Source of the DNA: Cladocopium goreaui | Taxonomy: Eukaryota > Sar > Dinophyceae > Suessiales > Symbiodiniaceae | Direction of reading: 5' to 3' | Assembly: GCA_947184155.2 (NCBI GenBank) | Contig: CAMXCT020001547.1 | Coordinates: 81,849-145,848, forward strand | Length of the DNA stretch: 64,000 bases | In this document: one piece after another, positions 52,226 through 62,500 of the stretch | Position numbering within the stretch: the stretch's first letter is position 1 | Layout of the letters: each line of letters begins with the position of its first letter | Notes under the pieces: model-generated | Told to the model about the DNA's origin: nothing | The model's database searches: none | Seen by the model: only the letters and a program-made list of their open reading frames with translations | Translations under genes and position numbers: made by a program

Positions 52226-53245
52226 GCCTGCCACGCACAAGGGAAGTGCGGAGGCTCTGTGTACTGCGCCTGCCAGGCAAAAGGCAGCCGCGGGCCAGCG
52301 GCGGCCACCGCGCCGCAGCTCCTCCAGAAAGCTCTGTGTACTGCGCCTGCCATGCAAAAGGGAAGTGCGGAGGCTCTGTGTACTGCGCCTGCCAGGCGAA
52401 AGGCAGCCGCGGGCCAGCGGCGGCCACCGCGCTGCAGCTCCGCCAGGAAGCTCTGTGTATTGCGCCTGCCACGCAAAAGGGAAGTGCGGAGGCTCTATGT
52501 ACTGCGCCTGCCAGGCAAAAGGCAGCCGCGGGCCAGCGGCGGCCACCGCGCCGCAGCTCCGCCAGGAAGCTCTGTGTACTGCGCCGGCATGCCACGCAAG
52601 AGGGAAGTGCGGAGGCTGAAGTGCGGACGCTCTGTGTACTGCGCCTGCCAGGCAAAAGGCAGCCGCGGGCCAGCCGGCCACCGCGCCGCAGCTCCTCCAG
52701 AAAGCTCTATACACTGCGCCTGCCACGCGAAAGGGAAGTGCGGAGGCTCTGTGTACCCACCGCGCCGCAGCTCCTCAAGAAAGCTCTATGTACTGCGCCT
52801 GCCGCGCACAAGGGAAGTGCGGAGGCTCTGTGTACTGCGCCTGCCAGGCAAAAGGCAGCCGCGGTCCAGCGGCGGCCACCGCGCCGCAGCTCCTCCAGAA
52901 AGCTTTGTGTACTGCGCCTGCCACGCGAAAGGGAAGTGCGGAGGCACTGTGTACTATACGCCTGCCAGGCAAAAGGCAGCCGCGGGCCAGCGGCGGCCAC
53001 CGCGCCGCAGCTCCGCCAGGAAGCTCTGCGTACTGCGCCTGCCACGCAAAAGGGAAGTGCGGAGGCTCTGTGTACTGCGCCTGCCAGGCAAAAGGCGGCC
53101 GCGGGCCAGCGGCGGCCACCGCGCCGCAGCTCCGCCAGGAAGCTCTGTGTACTGCGCCTGCCACGCAAAAGGGAAGTGCAGAGGCTGAAGGCAGGAAGCT
53201 CTGTGTACTGCGCCTGCCAGGCCAAAGGCAGCCAGGAAGCTATTT
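52226..53245. repeat. 120-bp GC-rich satellite (about 8-9 copies)
   Basis: TGTACTGCGCCTGCCAGGCA, AAAGGCAGCCGCGGGCCAGC, GGCGGCCACCGCGCCGCAGC and a second half with CACGCAAAAGGGAAGTGCGG recur near 52258, 52378, 52498, 52638, 52830, 52950 and 53070. The 120-bp period keeps frames, giving plus and minus open frames up to 338 codons (CACQAKGSRGPAAATAPQL-like). One unit is shortened near 52745. Judged non-coding. Confidence 0.95.
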
Positions 53246-53416
53246 GGACAGTGAGTGAGTGAGTGAGTGAGTGAGTGAGTGAGAGAGTGAGTGGGTGGGT
53301 GGGTTGAGTGGGTTGAGTGGGTTGAGTGAGTTGAGGTGAGTTGAGGTGAGTTGAGGTGAGTTGAGGTGAGTTGAGGTGAGTTGAGGTGAGTTGAGGAGGT
53401 GAGTTGAGGAGGTGAG
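53246..53416. repeat. GTGA and GAGTTGAGGT simple repeats
   Basis: (GTGA)n at about 53248-53292, (GGGTTGAGT)n, then a 10-bp (TGAGTTGAGG)n to 53416. It directly abuts the next (36+12n) array. Confidence 0.95.
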
Positions 53417-53838
53417 TTGAAGGGTGCTGTGCAGGGTGCTGTCCAGACTGCGGTGGCGAAGTCTGGCAAAGGTGCTGTGCAGGGTGCTGTGCAGGGTGCT
53501 GTGCAGGGTGCTGGGCAGGGTGCTGTGCAAGGTGCTGTGCAGGGTGCTGTCCAGACTGCGGTGGCGAAGTCTGGCAAAGGTGCTGTGCAGGGTACTCTGC
53601 AGTGTGCTCTGCAGGGTGTTGTCCAGGGTGCTGTGCAGGGTGCTGTGCAGGGTGCTGTGCAGGGTGCTGTCCAGACTGCGGTGGCGAAGTCTGGCAAAGG
53701 TGCTGTGCAGGGTGCTGTGCACGCTGCTATCCAGACTGCGGTGGCGAAGTCTTGCAAAGGGGCTGTGCAGGGTGCTGTGAAGGGTGCTGTGACAGGTGCT
53801 GTGCAGGGTGCTGTGCAGGTTGCTGTGCAGCGTGCTGT
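53417..53838. repeat. (36+12n)-bp array, second locus
   Basis: Same 36-bp and 12-bp blocks as at 49694, but without the conserved left flank; it starts inside the GAGTTGAGG repeat. It ends CTGTGCTTTGCTTCCCACG and passes straight into the GGTTCCCA hairpin repeats. Confidence 0.95.
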
Positions 53839-56758
53839 GCTTTGCTTCCCACGGGAACCATCAGTTCCAACCTTTAGGAACTGGAAGTTCTTTGCAATGG
53901 TAACCTATGGTTCCCAGGTTGGGAAGCATGAGTTCCAACCTCTGGTAACCGGCAGTTGCTTGCAATGGTAACCCATGGTTCCCAGGTTGGGAACCAGGAG
54001 TTCCAACCTTTGGGAACCGGCAGTTCCTTGCCATGAACCAAACGCAAACATTCTGGTACCGGCCCATGAAGCAAAACCATAAAGTTGTAAAGAAAATGTT
54101 TTCATATCATTTTGACATGCACCTTTTTCGTGCAAAAACATTTAAATTTTATGCCGGCCCAACAGCCAAACGCAAAGATTCCGCTACCGGTCCATTAAGC
54201 AAAACAAAAGGTTCTGTTACCGGCTCAGTAAACAAAACAAAACAACATTAAGAACCATGAGTTCTAACTTTTTGCAATCAACAGGTCCTTCCACTGGTAA
54301 CGTATGCTTTTTCAGGTTTGGAACCGTGAGTTTCAAGCTTTCGCAACCGGCAATTCCTTACAATGATAGTTGCTTAGCTTCGAAAACATAAGTTCTAACC
54401 TCTGGGAACCGGCAATTCCTTGCAATGGTAACCTCTGGTTCCCAGGTTGGGAACCGTAAGTATCAAGGTCTGGGAACCGGCAGTTCCTTGCCATGGTAAC
54501 CTTTGGTTCCCACGTTGGGAACCATCAGTTCCAACCTTTAGGAAACGGAAGTTCTTTGCAATGGTAACCTGTGGTTCCCAGGTGGGAACCGGCAGTTGCT
54601 TGCAATGGTAACCTCTGGTTCCCAGGTTGGGAACCATGCGTTCCAACCTCTGGCAACCGGCAGTTCCTTGCAATGGTAACCTGTGGTTCCCACGTTGGCA
54701 ACAGTGAGTTCCAACCTTTGGGAACCGGCAGTTCCTTGCCATGAACCAAATGCAAACATTCTGGTACCGGTCAATGAAGCAAAACAAAAGGTTCTGTTAC
54801 CGGCTCAGTAAACAAAACAAAACAACATTAAGAACCATAAGTTTGAACTTTTTGGAATCAACAGATCCTTCCACTGGTAACGTATGCTTTTTCAGGTTTG
54901 GAACCATGAGTTTCAAGCTTTCGCAAGCGGCAATTCCTTACAATGATAGTTGCTTAGCTTCGAAAACAAAAATTCTAACTTCTAGGAACCGGCAATTCCT
55001 TGCAATGGTAACCTCTGGTTCCCAGGTTGGGAACCGTCAGTTCCAACCTTTAGGAACCCGAAGTTCTTTGCAATGGTAACCTATGTTTCCCAGGTTAGAA
55101 AGCATGAGTTCCAACCTCTGGTAACCGGCAGTTTCTTGCAATGGTAACCCATGGTTCCCAGGTTGGGAACCAGGAGTTCCAACCTCTGGGAACCGGCAGT
55201 TCCGTGCAATTGTAACCTGTGATTCCCACGTTGGCAACCGTTGAGTTCCAACCTTTGGGAACCGGCAGTTCCTTGCCATGAACCAAACGCAAACATTCCG
55301 GTACCGGTCCATTAAGCAAAACAAAGCGTTCTGTACCGGTCCATTAAGCAAAACCATAAAATTGTAAAGAAACTGTTTTCATATCATTTTGACATGCACC
55401 TTTTTCGTGCAAAAACTTTTTTAATGCCGGCCCAACAGCCAAACGCAAACATTCCGCTACCGGTCCATTAAGCAAAACAAAAGGTTCTGTTACCGGCTCA
55501 GTAAACAAAACAAAACAAAACAACATTAAGAACCATGAGTTCTAACTTTTTGCAATCAACAGATCCTTCCAACTGGTAACGTTACATTTTCAGGCTTGGA
55601 ACCATGAGTTTCAAGCTTTGGGAACCCGCAGTTCCTTACAATGATAGCCGCTTAGCTTCGAAAACATAAATTCTAACTTCTGGGAACCGGCAATTCCTTG
55701 CAATGGTAACCTCTGGTTCCCAGGTTGGGAACCGTAAGTTTCAAGGTCTGGGAACCGGCAGTTCCTTGCCATGGTAACCTTTGGTTCCCACGTTGGGAAC
55801 CATCAGTTCCAACCTTTAGGAATTGGAAGTTCTTTGCAATGGTGCCGGTTCCCACAGGTTAGAAGTCATGGTTCCCAACCTGGGAACCAGAGGTTACCAT
55901 TGCAAGCAACTGCCGGTTCCCAGAGGTTGGAACTCATGCTTCCCAACCTGGGAACCATAGGTTAACCTGTGGTTCCCACGTTGGCAACCGTGAGTTCCAA
56001 CCTTTGGGAACCGGCAGTTCCTTGCCATGAACCAAACGCAAACATTCCGGTGCCGGTCCATTAAGCAAAACAAAGCTTTCTTTACCGGTCCATCAAGCAA
56101 AACCATAAAGTTGTAAAGAAACTGTTCTCATATCATTTTGACATGCACCTTTTTCGTGCAAAAACATTTTTATGCCGGCCCAACAGCCAAACGCAAAGAT
56201 TCCGCTACCGGTCCATTAAGCAAAACAAAAGAATCTGTTACCGGCTCAGCAAACAAAACAAAACAACATTAAGAACCATGAGTTCTATCTTTTTGGAATC
56301 AACAGATCCTTCCACTGGTAACGTATACTTTTTCAGGTTTAGGACCATGAGTTTCAAACTTTGGGAATCCGCAGTTCCTTGCAATGATAGTTGTTTAGCT
56401 TCGAAAACATAAATTCCAACTTCTGGGAACCGGCAATTCCTTTGCAATGGTAACCTCTGGTTCCCAGGTTGGGAACCGTAAGTTTCAAGGTCTGGGAATC
56501 GGCAGTTCCTTGCCATGGTAACCTTTGGTTCCCACGTTGGGAACCATCAGTTCCAACCTTTAGGAAACGGAAGTTCTTTGCAATGGTAACCCATGGGTTC
56601 CCAGGTTGGGAACCGTAAGTTTCAAGGTCTGGGAACCGGCAGTTCCTTGCCATGGTAACCTTTGGTTCCCACGTTGGGAACCATCAGTTCCAACCTTTTC
56701 TATCTGGGGTCTATGCCGGTGTAATTTTTTTTGCTTAGTTATATTTTGGATAAATAAA
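53839..56758. repeat. Hairpin-rich repeat field, block 1 (higher-order repeats)
   Basis: A basic unit of about 68 bp carries GGTTCCCA-NNN-TGGGAACC, a 19-bp hairpin with an 8-bp stem, plus CAGTTCCTTGCAATGGTAAC. Several units alternate with a spacer containing ACCGGTCCATTAAGCAAAAC and TTTTCATATCATTTTGACAT. Spacer copies near 54095, 55370 and 56125 show higher-order periods. TTCTAACTT and ACCGGT recur in every period. Confidence 0.94.
55845..55965. repeat. Locally inverted segment within the hairpin field
   Basis: AACCAGAGGTTACCATTGCA ... CATGCTTCCCAACCTGGGAA is the reverse complement of the segment found in normal orientation at about 58480-58550. Normal orientation resumes at about 55966. Hairpin motifs lie at both edges. 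Confidence 0.85.
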
Positions 56759-57655
56759 TTTTGGTTCTAATTCCCCAGATAGCTGGCAAGCTATAGGGGT
56801 TCTTACTTCTCAAAGGTGGGGTCTTCGGTGGCGAACTTTTGGCCAAGGTGCTGTGCAGGGTGCTGTGCAGGGTACTGTGCAGGGTGCTGTCCAGACTGCG
56901 GTGGCGAAGTCTGGCAAAGGTGCTGTGCAGGGTGCTGTGCAGGGTGCTGTCCAGACTGCGGCGGCGAAGTCTGGCAAAGGTGCTGTGCAGGGTGTTGTCC
57001 AGACTGCGGTGGCGAAGTCTGGCAAAGGTGCTGTGTGGCAAAGGTGCTGTGCAGGGTGCTCTGCAGGGTGCTGTCCAGACTGCGGAGGCGAAGTCTGGCA
57101 AAGGTGCTGTGCAGGTGCAGGGTGCTGTGCAGGGTGCTGTGCAAGGGGGCTGTGCAGGGTGCTGTGCCGGGTGCTGTGCACGGTGTTGTCCAGACTGTGG
57201 CGGCGAAGTCTGGCAAAGGTGCTGTGCAGGGTGCTGTGCAAGGTGCTGTGCAGGGTGCTGTGCAGGGTGTTGTCCAGACTGCGGTGGCGAAGTCTGGCAA
57301 AATTGCTGTGCAGGGTGCTGTGCAGGGTGCTGTGCAGGGTGTTGTCCAGACTGCAGTGGCGAAGTCTGGCAACGGTGCTGTGCAGGGTGCTGTGCAGGGG
57401 GCTGTGCAGGGTGCTGTGCAGGGTGCTGCGCAGGGTGCTGTGCAGGGTGCTGTGCAGGGTGTTGTCCAGACTGCGGTGGCGAAGTCTGGCAAAGGTGCTG
57501 TGCAGGGTGCTGTGCAGAAAGCTGTGCAGGGTACTGTGCAGGGTGCTGTGCAGGGTGCTGTCCAGACTGCGGTGGCGAAGTCTCGCAAAGGTGCTGTGCA
57601 GGGTGCTGTGAAGGGTGCTGTGAAAGGTGCTGTGCAGGGTGCTGTGCAGGGTGCT
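56759..57655. repeat. (36+12n)-bp array, third locus, with conserved left flank
   Basis: The left flank repeats the hairpin ATAGCT-GGCA-AGCTAT (56779-56794) and GGGGTTCTTACTTCTC, as at 49694. Array blocks are as before, with 12-bp runs up to seven units. It ends CTGTGCTTTGGTTCCCACG in the hairpin repeats. Open in three plus and two or more minus frames. Confidence 0.96.
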
Positions 57656-59545
57656 GTGCTTTGGTTCCCACGTTGGGAACCATCAGTTCCAACCTTTAGG
57701 AACTGGAAGTTCTTTGCAATGGTAACCTATGGTTCCCAGGTTGGGAAGCATGAGTTCCAACCTCTGGTAACCGGCAGTTGCTTGCAATGGTAACCCATGG
57801 TTCCCAGGTTGGGACCAGGAGTTCCAACCTCTGGGAACCGGCAGTTCCTTGCAATGGTAACCTGTGGTTCCCACGTTGGCAACAGTGAGTTCCAACCTTT
57901 GGGAACCGGCAGTTCCTTGCCATGAACCAAACGCAAACATTCCGGTACCGGGCCAGTAAGCAAAACAAAGCGTTCTGTACCGGTCCATTAAGCAAAACCA
58001 TAAAATTGTAAGGAAAATGTTTTCATATCATTTTGACATGCACCTTTTTCGTGCAAAAACATTTTTATGCCGGCCCAACAGCCAAACGCAAACATTCCGC
58101 TACCGGTCCATTAAGCAAAACAAAAGGTTCTGTTATCGGCGCAGTAAACAAAACAAAACAACATTAAGAACCATGAGTTCTACCTTTTTGCAGTCAACAG
58201 ATCCTTCCACTGGTAACGTTACTTTTTCAGGCTTGGAACCATGAGTTTCAAGCTTTGGGAACCCGCAGTTCCTTACAATGAAAGCCGCTTAGCTTCGAAC
58301 ACATAAATTCTAACTTCTGGGAACCGGCAATTCCTTGCAATGGCAACCTCTGGTTCGCAGGTTGGGAACCGTAAGTTTCAAGGCCTGGGAACCGGCAGTT
58401 CCTTGCCATGGTAACCTTTGGTTCCCACGTTGGGAACCATCAGTTCCAACCTTTAGGAATTGGAAGTTCTTTGCAATGGTAACCTATGGTTCCCAGGTTG
58501 GGAAGCATGAGTTCCAACCTCTGGGAACCGGCAGTTGCTTGCAATGGTGGGAACTGGCAGTTCCTTGCAATGGTAACCTGTGTTTCCCACGTTGGCAACA
58601 GTGAGTTCCAACCTTTGGGAACCGGCAGTTCCTTGCCATGAACCAAACGCAAACATTCCGGTACCGGTCCATTAAGCAAAACAAAGCGTTCTTTACCGGT
58701 CCATGAAGCAAAACCAAAAAATTGTAAAGAAAATGTTTTCATATCATTTTAACATGCACCTTTTTCGTGCAAAAACATTTTTATGCCGGCCCAGCAGCCG
58801 AACGCAAACATTCCGCTACCGGTCCATTAAGCAAAACAAAAGGTTCTGTTACCGGCCCAGTAAACAAAACAAAACAACATTAAGAACCATGATTTTTAAC
58901 TTTTTGGAATCAAGAGATCCTTCCACTGGTAACGTATGCTTTTTCAGGTTTCGATCCATGAGTTCCAAGCTTTCGCAACCGGCAATTCCTTACAATGATA
59001 GTTGCTTAGCTTCGAAAACATAAATTCTAACTTCTGGGAACCGGCAATTCCTTGCAATGGTAACCTCTGGTTCCCAGGTTGGAAACCGTAAGTTTCAAGG
59101 TCTGGGAACCGGCAGTTCCTTGCCATGGTAACCTTTGGTTCCCACGTTGGGAACCATCAGTTCCAACCTTTAGGAATTAGAAGTTCTTTGCAATGGTAAC
59201 CTATGGTTCCCAGGTTGGGAAGCATGAGTTCCAACCTCTGGGAACCGGCAGTTGCTTGCAATGGTAACCTCTGGTTCCCAGGTTGGGAACCATGACTTCT
59301 AACCTGTGGGAACCGGCAGTTCCTTGCAATGGTAACCTGTGGTTCCCACGTTGGCAAGCGTGAGCTCCAACCTTTGGGACCCGGCAGTTCCTTGCCATGA
59401 ACCAAACGCAAACATTCTGGTACCGGTCCATTAAGCAAAACAAAGTGTTCTTTACCGGTCCATTAAGAAAAACCATAAAGTTGTAAAGACACTGTTTTCA
59501 TATCACTTTGACATGCACCTTTTTCGTTCAAGAACATTTTTATAT
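57656..59545. repeat. Hairpin-rich repeat field, block 2
   Basis: Same units as block 1. TTTTCATATCA spacer copies near 58015, 58735 and 59485 give periods of 720-750 bp. Ends at a unique stretch. Confidence 0.94.
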
Positions 59546-59769
59546 TTTTGAGCTGACGCTCATCGTCGGCTCCGCCGGACCACTCGGCCCTCCATTTCAT
59601 CGCAGTGTGGGCGTGAAAGTTACTGAATGAGGACCTGCTTCAGAAATATATTCCTTAGGTTTTTTGGAACATATTTGTTGGAATAGACAATTTTTGGGGG
59701 AGCAAGTGAGTTCCCGAAAGCTCCTGCGAAGGGTTTTTCCTAAAGAATTGCTGCCAATTTCAACTTGTT
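59546..59769. other. Unique spacer
   Basis: GAGCTGACGCTCATCGTCGG starts a stretch of about 220 bp found nowhere else in the window. No gene. Confidence 0.4.
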
Positions 59770-60375
59770 ACTTCGTGTAAAGGCGCCTCTGTGCAAAGAC
59801 TTCTCTGTGTAAAAGCTTTTGTGTGTAAAAGTTTCCGTGTGTAAAAGATTCTCTGTGTAAAGACTTCTTTGTGTAAAAGCTTCTCTTTGTGAAAGCACGT
59901 CTGTGTAAAGATTTCTCTGTGTGTAAAAGCTTCCGTGTGTAAAAACTCTCTGTGTAAAGGCTTCTCTGTGTAAAAGTTTCTGTGTGTAAACGCGTCTGTG
60001 TGTTAAAGCTCTCTGTGTAAAGACTTCTTTGTGTAACAGCTTTTGTGTGTAAAAGCTCCAAGACGTTTGTGTGAAAAAGCTCCTCGGAGGAAAGATTCAG
60101 TGTAAAACGTTCTGTGTGTAAAAAGCTACTCTGTGTAAAGGCTTCTCTGTGTAAAAGCTTCTGTGTGCAAACGCGTCTGTGTGTAAAAAGCCCTCTGTGT
60201 AAAGACTTCTTCGTGTAAAAACTTCTGTGTGTAAAAGCTCCTAGGTCCTAGACGTTTGTCTGCAGAAGCACCTTAGAGTAAAGACTTCTCTGTGTAAAAC
60301 CTTCTGTATGTAAAAAGCTCCTTTGTGTAAAGACTTCTCTGTGTAAAAGCCCCTGTGTGTGTGGGTAAAAGCTTC
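59770..60375. repeat. 16-bp minisatellite, second locus
   Basis: AAAGGCTTCTCTGTGT / AAAAGCTTCTGTGTGT units, the same family and orientation as at 35196-36635, about 37 copies. A larger period of about 180 bp is visible (TCCAAGACGTTTGTGTG near 60057, TCCTAGACGTTTGTCTG near 60246). Confidence 0.94.
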
Positions 60376-60399
60376 TGTGCGTCTCCTCCCTCCAGCTTT

Positions 60400-60925
60400 C
60401 TTTCGGGTCACGTTGTCGTCCAGTTTCAATCTGCAACGTTGTTTCTTGTGGAAGAATGCAAAATAATGCAAAGAACATGTGAAAGCATCGCGCGTTTAAA
60501 AATTGAACATAAACAGCGCACAAAGTGCTGTAATTTACAGCATTTTGCGCTGTCAGCTGGCAAGAACCCGCGTAAATACCACTGTTTTAGTCCTCGAATG
60601 TGGCTAAAACACCGTTATTTACAGGGTTTCGTTCACGTCACGATCTTCGATTTTTTGGGAAACGCGTAAATACCAGCGTTTTTTGCGTTCATCAAGGCAA
60701 AAAATCGGTTCAAAAAGTGCAGAAAATGTTGTAATTTACAGGGGGTTGGCGCCGTCACGGGTAAAAAACTGTGTAAATACCAGCGTTTCAGCGTCCAAAA
60801 GTGGCCAAAACACCGCTATTTACAGTGTTTCGTGCCTTCCACGTTTTCTTGAAATTGCAAAAAACCGTGTAAATACTAGCATTTTTTGCGATCAACACGC
60901 CAAAAATGCTGTAATTTACAATATT
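60400..60925. repeat. About 200-bp repeat with CTGTAATTTACAG
   Basis: CTGTAATTTACAG lies near 60529, 60731 and 60910. GTAAATACCAGCGTTT-like phrases lie near 60573, 60666, 60773 and 60865, about half a period apart. AAAACACCGTTATTTACAG is shared between halves. Two full periods. Confidence 0.85.
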
Positions 60926-62500
60926 TCCCCAGATAGCTGGAAGCTATAGGGGTTCTTACTTCTCTTAGGTGGGGGTCTCCGGTGGCGAACTTTTGAGCCC
61001 AGCGTGCTGTGCAGGGTGCTGTCCAGGGTGCGGTGGCGAAGTCTGGCAAAGGTGCTGTGCAGGGTGCTGTGCAGGGTGCTGTCCAGGGTGCGGTGGCGAA
61101 GTCTGGCAAAGGTGCTGTGCAGGGTGCTGTGCAGGGTGCTGTCCAGACAGCGGTGGCGAAGTTTGGCAAAGGTGCTGTGCAGGGTGCTGTGCAGGGTGCT
61201 GTCCAGACTGCGGTGGCGAAGTCTGGCAAAGGTGCTGTGCAGGGCTGTCCAGACTGCGGTGGCGAAGTCTAGCAAAGGTGCTGTGCAGGGTGCTGTGCAG
61301 GGGGCTGTCCAGACTGCGGTGGCGAAGTCTGGCAAAGGTGCTGTGCAGGGTGCTGTGCAGGGTGCTGTGCAGGGTGCTGTCCAGACTGCGGTGGCGAAGT
61401 CTGGCAAGGGTGCTGTGCAGGGTGCTGTGCAGGGTGCTGTGCAGGGCTGTCCAGACTGCGGTGGCGAAGTCTAGCAAAGGTGCTGTGCAGGGTGCTGTGC
61501 AGGGTGCTGTGCAGGGTGCTGTGCAATGGTGCTGTCCAGACTGCGTGCTGTCCAGACTGCGGTGGCGAAGTCTGGCAAAGGTGCTGTGCAGGGTGCTGTG
61601 CAGGGTGCTGTGCAGGGTGCTGTCCAGACTGCGGTGGCGAAGTCTGGCAAGGGTGCTGTGCAGGGTGCTGTGCAGGGTGCTGTGCAGGGCTGTCCAGACT
61701 GCGGTGGCGAAGTCTAGCAAAGGTGCTGTGCAGGGTGCTGTGCAGGGTGCTGTGCAGGGTGCTGTCCAGCTGCGGTGGCGAAGTCTGGCAAAAGGCAGAC
61801 TGCGGTGGCGAAGTCTGGCAAAGGTGCTGTGCAGGGTGCTGTGCGGGGTGCTGTCCAGACTGCGGTGGCGAAGTCTGGCACGGTGCTGTGCAGGGGGCTG
61901 TGGCAGGTCTGGGCAGGCTGCTGCGCAGGGTTCTGTGCGGGTGCTGTCCGACTGCGGTGGCAAAGCCTGGCAAAAGGTGCTGTGCGGGGTGCGGTGCAGG
62001 GTGTTTGTCCAGACTGCGGTGGCGAGTCTGGCAAAGTGTGCTGTGCAGGGTTCTGTGTGCAGGGTGTCTGTCCAACCCATGGCGGTGGCAAAAAGTCCGG
62101 CAATGGTGCTGGCTGTGCAGGGTGCTGTGCAGGGCGCTGTCCAGACTGGAGTGGCGAGTGCTCTTCAAATTGCAGTGGCGAAGTCTGTCCAGACTGCGGT
62201 GGCGAAGTCTGGCAAAGGTGCTGTGCAGGGTGCTGTGCAGGGTGCTGTCCAGGGTGCGGTGGCGAAGTCTGGCAAAGGTGCTGTGCAGGGTGCTGTGCAG
62301 GTGTCCAGACTGCGGTGGCGAAGTCTGGCAAAGGTGCTGTGCAGGGTGCTGTGCACACTGCTGTCCAGAGTGCGATGGCGAAGTCTCGCGAAGGTGCTGT
62401 GCAGGGTGCTGTGAAGGGTGCTGTGAAAGGTGCTGTGTAGGGTGCTGTGTAGGGTGCTGTGCAAGGTGCTGTGCAGGGTGCTGTGCAGCGTGCTGTGCTT
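60926..62500. repeat. (36+12n)-bp array, fourth locus, with conserved left flank
   Basis: Left flank with ATAGCT-GGA-AGCTAT (60933-60947) and GGGGTTCTTACTTCTC. The first kilobase is regular, with a larger duplication (about 61300-61475 and 61560-61715). 61780-62170 is degraded by many small indels, and 62170-62500 is regular again. It ends CTGTGCTTTGGTTCCCACG. Confidence 0.96.

Noticed and set aside
52246-53262. 338-codon plus frame and overlapping minus frames
   Set aside because: They come from the 120-bp GC-rich satellite; the period is a multiple of 3.
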